Source: Pleurotus djamor (lineage: Eukaryota; Basidiomycota; Agaricomycetes; Agaricales; Pleurotaceae). Taken from it: a DNA stretch of 45,326 nucleotides. The notes beneath the pieces were generated by a model. It was not told the origin of the DNA. It was given only the letters and a program-made list of their open reading frames with translations, and searched no databases. Made by a program: the position numbers and the translations under genes. The DNA lies in assembly GCA_029747585.1 (NCBI GenBank), contig JAPEVF010000277.1, positions 10,861 through 56,186 of the forward strand, given 5' to 3'. Of the stretch, positions 34,844-45,326 are shown one piece after another (positions within the stretch are counted from its first letter, which is position 1; every line of letters begins with the position of its first letter).

Positions 34844-37643
34844 ATGGACGTAGACGACCAGTATGGCGGTGGCATGGATGCGCCTCAACTCGAGATGCCT
34901 GGGGGGGACGATTTCAGTGACATTACCAGCCTTTTCGTCCAAGCAGCCCAACATATGGAGCAGGAATCTTTGCTCATGATGGAGGGCTTCGAATTGCAGC
35001 AGGCGATGAACGCTTTCGAGGTTTATAGACATTTTTCTGCTCAAAAGGGATGATTCTGAACATCATTAAACTAGATCGGCGAACCGCGGCTGGATACAGG
35101 CATGGTCGATGAGCAGGATGTCACGCCGCCGTTCAACCCATTGGAAGCGTTGCTACCTAACGAAGTGTGCTGGATCATGGACAGGTCGTTTACATACGAG
35201 GTACTGCTCTCAGGATTTTCCGAATGACTCTATTCACTTGTTGATATAGATGCTTTGGCACGCAGGCAACTGTCTTTCACATTCGGTTTTAACCATCCAA
35301 TACGTACATCATCTCGCGGACATGGATCCAGATTATTTGTACCTTCGCAACGGGAGCGCTAAAGAGGACCGTTCACGACCAATTCAGCTAGTGACGATCG
35401 TCTTACGAGCTTTTATGACTGGTCTCTTGAAATCTTGCGATTTCGCTTGGAGGCGACTTAACGAAGGATCGACCAAGGAGGTCCGTCTTCTATTCTCCAT
35501 CCGTCTCTCCTGCTTTGGTTTTATCTCATACCAGTGTAGATGGAAGATTGGCAGTCAGACAAATGTGAAGTTTCATTCTTGGAAGGCGTGCCTCCGAACT
35601 ATGTTCTGTCCAAACTCGAAGAAGCTAGTCGTTGGCTGACCTCGCAAGAAGGTCAGTTCATTCCTGATTCACTCCGGTGATATATTGAGCTAATAGTCAC
35701 GCCCCTCTCTCAGTTCCCTCTGAAGCACGGGAGCCCCTCCTTGCTCGGCTAACGCTGCGTAATGTCTGCAATTCCTGGGAGCTTTATTTCACCTTAGATT
35801 GACGTGACTTTAGAATCTGCTTCAACTACTGGCGCTCGATGTTCACAAAGACTTGGAAAAATTCCAGGGACTCATCGTATCTGCTCAGCGATCTCTTGAC
35901 TTCATTCGTGCACACCCTTCGCGGGAGCCCGGAAATACTTCGCCCGCTCGCCTTGCGTTCGATCCCCACCTGCCTCGGCTTTTCGCATGTAGTGTGCCTC
36001 TCCGTATCTTGGATGTACCTCCAATCCTTGATATTTGGGATGCTTGGTCTCGATTCCTAAATGACTGGTCCAATATTGTCAACTCGGTCGCGAACCATGA
36101 TCTTACAACATGGGAGGTATGTCAATTTAATGCTTTCCCCGACAGAATACGTAAGCTTAGTTCGGTAGCTTGCAGGTACCTTGATGAGTTACTCCGCCGT
36201 CCCAATGCCCCCTTTCCTTCGCAGTACCGCACAGGTACTGCCCTCTGTCCTCCTATAGCGAAACATGCTCAATCATGATCCTTTCTAGATGACGATATAC
36301 AATGGCTTTCTTGTGTTCTATCAATTCATGCCTTCCTGGGTTGTAGAGCGATTTTTCTTTGAGACCCTTGGGTCCCAATATCACGTCTTGAGCGAGGCCA
36401 TCCGTTCTCGTTGGAAAGGCACTGATGCCCCCCCCTTTTGCTGAGATGGAACGCCAAATGATCAGAGTAAGCAAGCTGTCATACCACCGTCCCAACCATC
36501 AGATTGACCGTACCTAGTTAATCGCTCCACACTTACAAAGTCACTGGCAAAATCCCTCCCGTCGTCGCCGCATCATTGCCAAATCTTTACTCCCCTGGCA
36601 CAAGCTCTACGACCTACTATTAGAGATAGTTGAGAAACTAGATATCGGCGTGAGCAAGTCGAGATTTTTCCTCATCTATGTACCGAATCTCACCAATAGC
36701 CAGAGCGATTCCACTATGGCTAGCTTACGCCAGATGCCCGTTGCTGTTCTCACATGCCGTCTAAACTGTATACGCGAAGTCGTCTCCTCCGGCTTTCAAC
36801 TCGAACTGTACAACCCCGAGGAGCGAGCATTTGCTTACTTGTACATCGTTCAGTTGATTGAGGTCCATCTCTCTTCACTCGACTCATTAGATAGTGTCGT
36901 CCCTCTTGGTATGTTTCTGCAATACGCCCGCTGCTCCTTTCTGATTTGAATATGTAGCAACTATCGCAAAGGAGCGAATAGAGTTTCAGAGGCGATTTCT
37001 CACTGCATTACAACTCATTTCTTTGACTTTGTTCTCTGTAAGTTCAACTCTTCCCAGCCCAGGACTATTCTGATGTGTTACAGGTGGCTCCCAACCCCGT
37101 TGATTACAATGCCCATCAGCTATACGCCAATTTTACCCGTCGGTATAAATGGGCGTTTCGGCCAGAGTACGATTCAATCGTGTCGCCTACCGTCGCATCA
37201 CCTGACGTGACCTGCCTCTTACCTGCGTGTGCTGAAATTAGACAAGTACTTTGCTTACCTTGTCGGGTTCGTAGAGATCTGACATCTTTTCCTATAGGAC
37301 GCAACCTTTTCTCCGTCTGACACCATCAAACATGCACAGAAGATTTTGTCTGGTTTGATTGATCAATACCCACCGACAAACCACTGGGAAATAGAAAGAA
37401 CGAAGGTAGACACGTCCGCACGCCGCCACCTCTTCTCCTCCTGATCTTTCTATTTAGTTCATAAAATCCACGATAGATGTCTGCGATTCTCTCGTTGGAC
37501 TACCCTCATCAACGGCCACCATAGAAACTTTTGATGATTCCCTTCTTCTATGGGATCCCAAGCGACATCCTTGGTTCCCCATCATATCTGAACAAGACGT
37601 AGACAACCGTAGAAGACGTCGCCCGAACCCGGTCCCCACGTAG
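34844..37643 (+). CDS. NAA35: Naa35/Mak10, auxiliary subunit of the NatC N-acetyltransferase
   Basis: The N-terminal part matches Mak10: DFSDITSLFVQAAQHMEQE, AMNAFEIGEPRLDTGMVDE, WIMDRSFTYEMLWHAGNCLSH. Downstream exons carry long helical stretches (TIVLRAFMTGLLKSCDFAW, LHKLYDLLLEIVEKLDIG-like sequence near 36600) and the end includes WDPKRHPWFPIIS and a final basic run NRRRRRPNPVPT. About ten introns are required. NatC acetylates nascent chains starting Met-hydrophobic; Naa35 anchors the complex to the ribosome. An earlier in-frame ATG at 34793 is followed by a short hydrophobic stretch; 34844 was chosen because it starts the conserved acidic N-terminus. Confidence 0.88.
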
Positions 37644-38089
37644 CACGTGTGCTGTTCGCTATTCTCTCGGACTCGGGTTAGCTTATCACCTTCTGGTATA
37701 ATTGTGGAATATATACACCTTCGCCAACCGTATCACGTTCATATCAAGCATATCTCGTACTCGAGGCTTAACCTCAGGCAAAAACTTCTATATCTGGTAA
37801 CCTACTGCTGCTGAACTTTGTCAGGTGTGGTGATTGTACGACTGCGTGCGAAGGAACATGGTTTTACAGCGTCCGTCCCCTCTTTCATTGATTTGATTGA
37901 TGCAGCTTGCTAACACAAGCATCAGTCTACAATGAGTACCCGGTTTGACAAAGGTTTGATGGCCTTCCTCGAGGACTCCGACCGCGACTACTTAAATTCT
38001 TCGATGAGCTTGAACTTTTATTCTTTCCGCAAGGACGTCTAGAACTCCCACAACTCGGTTACCTCTCATCGCTCTTCAACTGTAGACGG
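37644..38089. other. Intergenic with a 36-codon upstream frame before phosphatase B
   Basis: A short complete frame at 37932-38042 (MSTRFDKGLMAFLEDSD...) ends 47 bases before the phosphatase ATG. It may be an upstream ORF in the leader or chance. Nothing else is seen. Confidence 0.35.
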
Positions 38090-39259
38090 ATGCCTGATGA
38101 CCGATTCCCACTGCCAGACAATCTTCTCGATGAAGAGAGCCTGAACAAGATCATTCTCAACCCCCCGTTCTTTCCCGTCGAAGGCCTCGTGAATCTTCGC
38201 GACGCCCTTCCATCGAGCCAATCAACCATCTTCCCTGGCCGAATCACCAAACCCCTTTGTGTATTCCGGTCTGGAGAGCTCACAAAAGTCACCAAAAATG
38301 GGAAAACCCAGCTCGCACGTCTGGGTATCAAGAAAGTGTTCGACTCGCGCTCGGATTTCGAGGTCGAGATGTATCAGGTCCCTTTGCTGAATATTGGGGG
38401 TATTGAGGTTGTCAAATGTCCAGTCATCAAAGACCCTGTAAGCATGTCTGACCGGTGAATTCACTGCACGACGCGTCTTCAGGCTTCGCGTACTGACTGT
38501 GCACCCACAGGCTTGCTAGCTTCGCAGCAGATCAGAGAAAGGTGCGTACTATTGCTAAGCCTGTAGGCTGTCCATGATGTGTATCTGTTGATCGGGGAAA
38601 GTGTAGGCTTTCATCGCGCTTTACATGATGTTCCTCCAGACAGGTGGTCCCGCAGTCGAACTGATTCTTTGGCACCTTAGGGATCACCCGGACGAGCCCT
38701 GTTTGCTTCATTGTACAGGCGGGAAGGATAGAACAGGCGTATTTGTGGCTGTAATACAATTGGTAGGCCTGCTCTAGTTGAACCAAGTTAGAGAGCATCT
38801 GACTGTGTAGGTTTCCAGCTACTCGGGGTAGATGACGCAGCCATATTGAAGGATTACGAACTCACGACATACGGGCTACAGCCGCTGTATCCCACTTTAA
38901 TGGCACGCTTCAAGTCGAACGAAGTGTATCGGAGAAATTGGTCTGGCCTGCTGAATCTAGCATCATCGAGGTTACCTTTCGTTTATTAGAATATCATCTT
39001 CCTATAGCTGATGCTTGTCCATAGGTCCGACAATTTCTGTGCGTTCCTCGATGCTTTCCGAGACACCTTCGGCGATGTAGAGACCTATGTCAAGCGGTAT
39101 ACTACATTGAATGATGGCGATATCCATAGAATTAGGGAAAACCTCTTATTACCAGCCGACTCACTAGGACTCGAGCCACGGAACCAAACTAATGGACAGA
39201 CCAGGAATGAACTGGATATTAGACGCGGGAAGTACATATCACTCCAGGCAAAGCTATGA
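38090..39259 (+). CDS. Tyrosine/dual-specificity-like phosphatase, copy B
   Basis: This parallels copy A along its length: FFPVEGLVNLRDALPS, LCVFRSGE, KVFDSRSDFE, HCTGGKDRTGVF, DYELTTYGLQPLYP. The catalytic HCx5R is intact. Differences: the intron that splits the P-loop of copy A is absent here, the DLRS motif is DSRS, the second P-loop residue is Gly not Ala, and the C-terminus is about 35 residues longer and basic (RNELDIRRGKY). Exon joins are DR/LASF, RK/AFIA, IQL/LLGV and SS/RSDN. The dispersed duplication has diverged substantially but kept catalytic residues, so it is probably active. Confidence 0.87.
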
Positions 39260-39316
39260 AATACCATTCCATACGTGAATCTACGTTTCATCCATAGATA
39301 CGCATTACATTGCTAA

Positions 39317-40071
39317 TCAATATCGCGGTTGAGAGTGGCGACGGATACCATCTTCCCTCTTTCGTATCAATACGAAGCTAACGGGCGAGTAAGCATCGCC
39401 AGAGGTTTCCCTGACGAGCCTCTGGTCTTGCTGGACACCCCAAACCATCGTTTCCTCCCCCAGCCAGTCGAGTCGCTTGACACCCTCCCCAAGTCCAAGG
39501 GCTCCCAGTACATCTTGAGCTTGGAGGCGGTTCCGATTGTAGTTCATTGAGACCATTCTCCGAGTTTCGTAGGGAAACTTGTTGAATTCGTGTTCGTCAA
39601 CCAGTTGATCCATGAACTCCGATATCGTTTTGATGACGTCTGAGCAAGAAACGCCATAGTGGGGCTGAGATGCGCGCACTGTGATTATCCAAGGGAATCC
39701 TTGGATCGATAGGCGGAGTGTAGGAAGAGGGGGGCTTGTAGCCCGTGCCCTTTGCATATTGGACCAAGCCGCGGGATCAACACCCTCGATATGGACGTAG
39801 GCGGCTGGATACAAAAGGTTCCAGCGTAGTCCACTTTGCTGAGAGGATGAGAACATGGGATGGAGTATGATTGATGGAACAGCACGAGGGGGTACTGCAG
39901 TAGTAGATGACCATGGCGAACTTGGCCCTGACGTGTGCGTCCTGCCTTTTCCGTACCGAAATGTAGGATTCCCCGGTATGATTGGAGGTGGCATGCTCGA
40001 GTTGAGCTCTTCATCGTCAATAACTGGGGGGNATAATTGGAGTTTCGTGGGATGGCGGCGAATCTGGACAT
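39317..40071 (-). CDS. DUF6699-like protein
   Basis: The domain runs from about 39870 to 39400: WNLLYPAAYVHIEG, PPLPTLRLSIQGFPWIITV, VSCSDVIKTISEFMDQLV and then MVSMNYNRNRL, DWLGEETMVWGV. This order (W-D/N-L, LRL....W.I.V, V...DV...I, Y..R) fits the fungal domain I know as DUF6699, often found in mushroom genomes and of unknown function. The N-terminal region is Pro/Ser-rich. The likely start MSRFAAIPRNSNY lies in another frame than the rest; the change coincides with the N at 40032 in a C-run, so I treat it as a sequence ambiguity. Confidence 0.65.
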
Positions 40072-40617
40072 ATTGGAGGAACGACGGGTGAATCGGAGGG
40101 GCTTTGGCGGAGCCAAGGAGGATACGATTCCCGAGGGGAATGCACGAAACCAACTAGGGCAGCAGAAGGTCAAAAAAGTCTTTCAATATCGAGGCCAAAG
40201 GGATATTCACCTCTCGATGTATAATACATTGTCGAACCTCACGTTTTCAGGCTCACTTTAGAAGGGTCCTTGTCGATACTAGAGATGAATGAAGTGGTGA
40301 AGGGGTAGAAACTTGCACTGCGGAAGCGAAGTACGTTTCTCTGGATGGTGCATATCATGGTGTATAAGTAGCAGGGCGATGAGTTTGGAATCTGGATAGC
40401 CTCCGCCTCGGGGCCGGTTATGTTCAACTGCATCGCGGGAAAGCAACGGAGCACCTAGGTCGCTGTGATACCAACGTCTAGTACAATGGAGAACGGTCTT
40501 TACGTCCTGGAAGCATGAAGTCCTCGGGATTCTGTACTAATTACAATATCTAAAATACACTACACGAGTGTACACGTACGTTTTAGAACAAAACTTAATT
40601 TACTGCGACCGACACTC
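40072..40617. other. Gap between DUF6699-like and SDR genes
   Basis: This should contain the promoter of the DUF6699-like gene and the 3' flank of the SDR gene. A minus-strand frame (40239-40454) could be an extra 5' exon but has no matching splice evidence. Confidence 0.35.
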
Positions 40618-42034
40618 TCAGAGCTTCACTTGGCCGGTAGCACGTTGGGAGAAGAGACGGGCACCACCGTCGAGGATGACGTGGTTGCCAGTGACGTGGG
40701 AGGCTGCGGGGGAGACGAGGAAGAGAGCGACACCGGCCATATCCTCGGTGTGTCCGTAGCGTCCTGGAAGCGAGTTGTGTGAGGAAGGTACGAGGGAGGA
40801 AAGGGGATGCAGCTGACCAGTTGGCTGATTGGCGGCAAATGCCTCGTCACCGACAGTCTTGAAGCCAAAGGCAGTCATTTTACTCGGGAACAAGCCAGGG
40901 AGGATGGCATTGACACTGAGAGAAATATGGGGATTAGTTGAGAAGAAGAAGAAAGATAATCAGAGGAGCGAACGTGATGTTACGCTTCGCCAACGTCGTG
41001 GCGAGCTGTGAGGTAAGGTGGTTGACTGATAACATATGTGAGTTCATAGCTCAAGTGATTGTGGGCGAGTTGGAACCCACCAGCCGCCTTGCTAGTATTG
41101 TCTAGAAGATATTGTTAACGCAAATGAAACTATGGGGATGGGCCAGAACTCACAACTCCAGACACCGTTTCCGTCAGCACTAAGTGCCCCCTCGCTCTCG
41201 GCTTCGATACCAGCGACTGAGGAGATGTTGATGACACGTCCAGGATCAACGTTGGACGCGTTTTTCTCTAGGAGATCGGCAAGGCTAAGGTGGAGAGAGA
41301 TCTCAGTAGGATTTCACCCGATGGTCTACCAAGGTGCTCACCCAGCAGTCACTTCGAAATGGAATCGCATGAGTAGACTACCCGAAGAGACAGAACCGAA
41401 ACTTACTGTAGAAGATGCTCTTGACATTGACATGGAAGATGTTATCCCATCCCTTCTCTTCAGGGAAGTCGTTGAATGGTGCTCCCCAAGTGATTCCTGA
41501 GTTGTTGACGAGGATGTGCAGCTTGGACTCGCGCTTCCTGAACTCGGCGATGAGTGCGTCAACACCAGCCTTCGACTGAAGAGTCCTAGAGATTAGCCTG
41601 GTTTCCGCGAGCCTTGCAGAAAGGGGGGACATACGGAAATGTTTGCGACGATGTATTCCACCTTTCCGTTCCCCAACTTGTTGATTTCGTCGGCAGCCTG
41701 TCCATGAGAGAGTGAGCACACGAACCGTTAACGAGTGAACTGATGAGAACTCACTGCCTTGAGCTGACTCTCCTTACGCGCCGCGATGTACACCTTGGCC
41801 CCATTTCTAGCAAGACCCTCAGCAATCATTTTACCGATGCCCGAGCCACCACCAGTGACCAGAGCTATGAGAAGGTCCTTTCAGAAACACGAAGACATAC
41901 GCCAAAGACCACAAAAATACCTATTTTTCCTTTGACATTGTAGAGGGAGGTCACTGCGAGGTCTACACAGAGAAAAGCAGAGCAACGTGAGTTCAATTTT
42001 CGAGGAAGTATGTCTCGTACTCACCTGTCGACAT
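40618..42034 (-). CDS. Short-chain dehydrogenase/reductase (SDR)
   Basis: Classical SDR motifs are present: ALVTGGGSGIGK (cofactor loop), HILVNNSGITWGAPF (NNxG), VINISSVAGIEAESEG (catalytic Ser) and WSYNTSKAAVNHL (YxxxK). The C-terminal part includes NAILPGLFPSKM and GNHVILDGGA. Several introns join in frame, the first after MSTD. About 300 residues. Its N-terminus and C-terminal DGG resemble 3-oxoacyl-ACP-reductase-like or rhamnolipid-type SDRs. It is likely NADP(H)-dependent (Arg/Lys after beta2: AARKES). The substrate is not known and neighbouring genes give no pathway hint. Confidence 0.9.
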
Positions 42035-42211
42035 GATTACGATGGTATGTTCGTGGTTTTGGGAGATGGCCTTATATGAGATCTACCGGCAATTCACTTA
42101 GGCGATGCCGGCATCATTCAAGTCCGCGACTCCCACAAGGAACGCCCAAGTCTCCTCCAATTTCTGACTGAGCAAGGAAGCCCAAGATGATTCGTCGCAA
42201 ACGAATTCGTT

Positions 42212-42743
42212 TCATTCGTTTGCGATGGAAAAACTGTAACGTTTACACGATCTTGCGGCAGAAGATGGTCTTAGAAAGATGGATAATAGGGCTAGATAGG
42301 AGTCAGGGGAAAGACCTCCGATCTTATAGGAGTCGAGAAGCTCCAGGATGCGACCAGTAGCGACATACATCCCCTCTATTCGATTTGCTCCAGCAGGGTT
42401 GACCCCGACCCAGATAACAACGGGGCCTTTGATGGGATCTCCGGAATCTACCTGATTCTCAGACGTTAGAAAGCGACACATCGGCTGTCGACCAGTCTAC
42501 GTACTCATGGTCCAGGATGTCCAGTAACTTGGGTCTCATTTCTTCCCATACATCAGCAAGTGGGTGGCGAAACACAGCGAGAACCTGTTTATGGGAGGGC
42601 CATATCCCCAGGCCGACTGCTTGAGGGACCCAAGGATTGGTGAGTAGGTCCGAACGGTAAAGGAGCTTTGGGGGAGAATGGGAGACGCCGTGGTAGTACA
42701 TATAAGTTTCATCGTTGGAAACGGTAGGAATGGTGTGATCCAT
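42212..42743 (-). CDS. Hypothetical protein, 3' end uncertain
   Basis: The start MDHTIPTVSNDETYMYYHG is followed by SDLLTNPWVPQAVGLGIWPS, FRHPLADVWEEMRPKLL and, after a 49-nt intron (branch-like CTAAC) between DHEY and VDSGD, GPVVIWVGVNPAGANRIEGM and ILELLDSYKI. The Trp-rich pattern and VIWVGV core look like a conserved mushroom domain, but I cannot name it. The frame ends at 42212; an alternative intron beginning at KIGG (GTCTTT...CTAAG) would add about 40 other residues to a stop near 42123. Confidence 0.55.
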
Positions 42744-43087
42744 GCCGTCACTGCTTGTGTTCGGACTGTCGTTGGAGGTTTTCTTCGGTATTGGGGATTA
42801 GCTGGGGATTTGAGGAGGACAACATCCGGTATATAAATCGCCCTCTGGGCAATAGGATCGAAGCTCATAGGAGGTACCCGCCTTCGAAAGGAGAGTCTGA
42901 ACCAAGATGGTCGCATCAGTGCCCTGACCTGCTTTCCAACAGCCTTTCAATCCAACTTACACATCCATGTTCATATCGATTGCGACCGAAAACTTGCTCA
43001 TGAACATGAAATAAGAAAATGTGGGAGTTTCGACAAATCCGTCAAATTTCCGGTGCCTACGTAGCATCTTCATCCGTTACGTCCACC
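42744..43087. other. Divergent intergenic region
   Basis: This lies between the minus-strand hypothetical gene and the truncated prephenate dehydrogenase gene and presumably holds both promoters. Confidence 0.35.
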
Positions 43088-43312
43088 ATGCCCTCAACCG
43101 TATCACCATCGTCTCCAAAGGATGAGCAACCAACCATCGGCCTGATTGGTATGGGGTCGATGGGACGGATGTACGCTCGGCTTCTGGCTGGGGCTGGTTG
43201 GAACAAGTGCGATAGCCTTGACAAGTTTTCGTCTCGAGGTGCTCACCTATCCTCAGGCTGGTTGTATGTGATCGACCCGACAAGTTCGATGACTTGAAAA
43301 ACAAATACGAAA
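43088..43312 (+). pseudogene. TYR1: 5' fragment of a prephenate dehydrogenase gene
   Basis: Two exons (43088-43206 and 43257-43312) join in frame. They encode the Rossmann start of Tyr1: EQPTIGLIGMGSMGRMYARL, GAGWNKLVVCDRPDKFDDL, KNKYE. Fungal Tyr1 enzymes have about 440 residues and convert prephenate to hydroxyphenylpyruvate in tyrosine synthesis. Only about 58 residues are present. A GTACAT donor follows, but no later Tyr1 motif can be found downstream before an unrelated antisense fragment starts at 43507. It is therefore a truncated copy or a misassembly. Confidence 0.6.
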
Positions 43313-43506
43313 GTACATTACTCCCTTTTAGTGTCATACGATCCTACTGAGTATGGAAACCGCGATTCCGCATATTTATGAAAAGCGCTGTAACGTATTT
43401 GTCCTTTGCATTTTGCTCCAAATAAGTACGCAAACTTTAATTTTCTCAGGAACGCCCAGCAAAGGATACTATCTCAGTCCAGATTCTCACTGGTAGATTG
43501 AATGTT

Positions 43507-43714
43507 TTAGCGTACCGTCTGAGCTGCAAGATCTGAAGCGACGAGTGCAGGATCCTTGACGCGGATTTCCAAGGTATCATCAGCTGCATCCTGCATCATC
43601 GTCGGTGTGGCTCTTGGAAAAGTGGTCGAGGCTCTTGAGAATATGCAAGGATGGGGAAACCTTCTCGAATATCGTAGACAACAGCGACGCATCTTGATTG
43701 TTGCCTGTCGCCAT
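43507..43714 (-). pseudogene. 5' fragment of an unidentified gene with a 7-bp duplication
   Basis: The minus-strand start MATGNNQDASLLSTIFEKV continues LHILKSLDHFSKSHTDDDA, then shifts frame at an exact tandem 7-bp duplication (43583-43596). Skipping one copy would allow continuation into DDTLEIRVKDPALVASDL and a GTACGC donor at about 43517. No further exon follows; the reading ends where the Tyr1 fragment's flank begins. I do not recognise the protein. Confidence 0.45.
43583..43596. repeat. 7-bp tandem duplication (ctgcatc x2)
   Basis: Two exact adjacent copies lie in the minus-strand coding fragment and shift its frame by one base net. Confidence 0.8.
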
Positions 43715-43803
43715 CGTGGAACAAATTTAAGTTTGGGTTGTCTTGTTAACTTGGTAAGGACTCCAAGACGCGGGCGCCTAGTTGACGACTTCAAACTTCA
43801 ACC

Positions 43804-44999
43804 ATGTCAGTCGCTGCTTCCGATAGCCCAAGCCCAACGCCCCCGCTACGCCGTCGCCGTGCAGAAGATGACGACCCATTCATCTCCACATCCGCAGAAT
43901 CTCTTCCAGCGGTTGGTTCGACACCCAAGAAACGGCGCCAGTATGCTTCAACAGTCCCGTCTGAAAGAAAGCGGGCTGCTCAACTGGCCCTAAGCCTCGC
44001 CGTGCATCCTGATGCAGATGAGCCAACCCGCCAGTATACTAAGGAACATGCCATCTGTAGTGTCAGCGGTGCCAGTGATGAGATGTCGCCTATCCAGACC
44101 AGTCATGTCATAGCCAAATCAGTTGATGGTCTAACGGTATGCACCCGTCTTTTACTTGTTTTACACCCAACTAATGCGATGTATACCCTCCAGCTCACAA
44201 AGCTCGAGTGGGCTTGGAACATGGACTACTACACCCTGAACTTGGACAGTAGTAAGAACCTACAACCTTGTGTGTTGGCCTCTATCCGCATCGATTCCTT
44301 ACTCAATTCTGAATTTCCCTAGTGACCACCCCCATTCATACCTTTTTTGACAAAGGGACCGACGGCTGGTTCTGGCTACCAGTTGATTCAAGGTTGATGA
44401 GTCGACTGCATACCATCTACATCGACTCTGGGGCTTCACCCTCGCGTCGTAACCCAAAAGCCGAATACAAGTCTAAGAAGACTTTCGATTATGTTCTTAT
44501 ACCTTTTGAAGGCATGAAACACAATTGGGACATGCGACAGTACGTAGGTCCGTACTCATCGATCAACATCCGCCAGTTCCATATGCACGTATATCCCTTT
44601 GACGAACTCCCGACATACCAACTGCACCTTTATCCTCACTTTGTTATCTTCAATACGGGGCAAAAATTGGACCGCTTCTTCTCAGACAATCCTTCCCCTT
44701 CGACGGAAGAATTTATCGCCAAGTTTCCTTTCTTAAACTCATTTCGATCCAGAGCGACTTATATGCAACAATGCTTGGCTTTGTATAGATCCTGGATGTC
44801 CGTTTCTCCTCCTCCCTCCTTTACGGCTTCCCGCGATTCAAAGGTCCCACCCACTCCTGGCCAACCGCGTCCTTCACGCACTCGTCCAACTCAAAACACT
44901 GGAAGCACCCTCAGCAGTGGTATCGCCAGTGATTCCGGTGAGCCTTTGTTAGCGGCAGATACAGGCCTTTCAGCAAGTGCTTACGATCATTCATCATAG
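43804..44999 (+). CDS. HNH-nuclease-like domain protein
   Basis: A Ser/Pro-rich basic N-terminus (LRRRRAEDDDPF, TPKKRRQYAS) leads to a region with HNH layout: CSVSGASDEMSPIQTSHVIA (first His), then across two introns WNMDYYTLNLDSSKNLQPL (Asn) and TTPIHTFFDKGTDGWFWLP (last His). The rest has VLIPFEGMKHNWDMR, INIRQFHMHVYPFDELPTY and a Ser/Thr/Pro tail. About 355 residues. The introns at about 44137 and 44262 give clean joins. HNH domains cut DNA or RNA, and expanded HNH-like families occur in basidiomycetes with unknown roles. Whether the metal site is complete needs a structural check. Confidence 0.68.
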
Positions 45000-45326
45000 C
45001 ATCAGTATGCAGCCTGGATAGCTCCGCCTCTGAACCTTAGTCACAGCGAAAAGGTCAATGGCTGGTAAATTTATCGTGTTTAAATATTCATATTTACTCG
45101 AGTTCAATGATCCTCAGAGCCTCCCATGGATTGACCTACAGGAGAGTCTTACGACCCCCCTCGCTGGTCGCACAGCCAACCGGCTTCTTCGTATCAGTCT
45201 ATACCCGTATGTCTCAGACCCCCTCTTGTTCTCCAAGTACCGTATATTTCTTTCATCTTTTGATTTTCAGATTACCTTTCTTCTTCTCTCTCCTCTACGT
45301 ATCGAAGTCTTTTTTCCTGTCTCCCA
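45000..45326. other. 3' flank at the window edge
   Basis: A short frame (ESYDPPRWSHSQPASSYQS at about 45142) could be an alternative tail exon of the HNH gene, but no stop-bounded exon is supported. Confidence 0.3.

Overview
The window is nuclear DNA of a filamentous basidiomycete, most likely a mushroom-forming Agaricomycete. Genes are broken by many 45-70 nt GT-AG introns. The set mixes conserved eukaryotic machinery (Cdc73, Ada3, Rpa34, Naa35, an inositol-polyphosphate multikinase, a mitochondrial TrpRS) with families typical of mushrooms (DUF6534, DUF6697 and DUF6699-like proteins, single-pass proteins with a jelly-roll-like ectodomain, secreted CAP/PR-1 proteins, an HNH protein). There is no bacterial, viral or organellar layout. 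All exon structures were deduced by eye from splice signals and reading-frame continuity, without transcripts or database searches.

Layout. 1-615 is N-rich; its first 30 bases fit degraded telomeric CCCTAA repeats. 616-3413 holds two tandem secreted CAP genes with a shared exon plan. 3560-5516 holds two minus-strand genes of unknown function, one with six short helix repeats. 6114-8834 has CDC73 and a single-pass membrane protein. 10000-10933 carries a tandem pair of 61-residue cysteine-rich secreted peptides inside a segmental duplication. 11178-14251 has a RING/coiled-coil protein and an SLC41/MgtE-type Mg2+ transporter. 14558-18235 (minus) has an intronless gene and ADA3. 18529-23622 (plus) has a Pol I A34.5-like subunit, an MFS monocarboxylate-type transporter and a GT8 glycosyltransferase. 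23812-27219 has a protein phosphatase and a DUF6697-like gene. 27842-29396 is a divergent pair (IP multikinase and a small protein). 29972-34740 (minus) has a DUF6534 membrane protein, a DOPA-dioxygenase-like enzyme and mitochondrial TrpRS, the last head-to-head with NAA35 (34844-37643). 38090-39259 is a paralogue of the phosphatase. 39317-42743 (minus) has a DUF6699-like protein, an SDR and an unknown protein. 43088-43714 holds the 5' ends of two convergent genes (prephenate dehydrogenase and an unknown gene), both lacking their 3' parts. 43804-44999 encodes an HNH-type protein.

How the genes relate. There is no operon or obvious metabolite cluster. Cdc73, Ada3 and Rpa34 act in transcription, Naa35 in co-translational N-acetylation, TrpRS in mitochondrial translation. 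The CAP pair, peptide pair, MFS carrier, GT8, DOPA dioxygenase-like enzyme and SDR form the accessory, surface or secreted fraction. The least ordinary items are the cysteine-rich peptide pair, the conserved 12-15 nt micro-exons, three GC-AG introns, an intron bounded by an 11-bp inverted repeat, the six-repeat protein, and the convergent double truncation near 43.4 kb.
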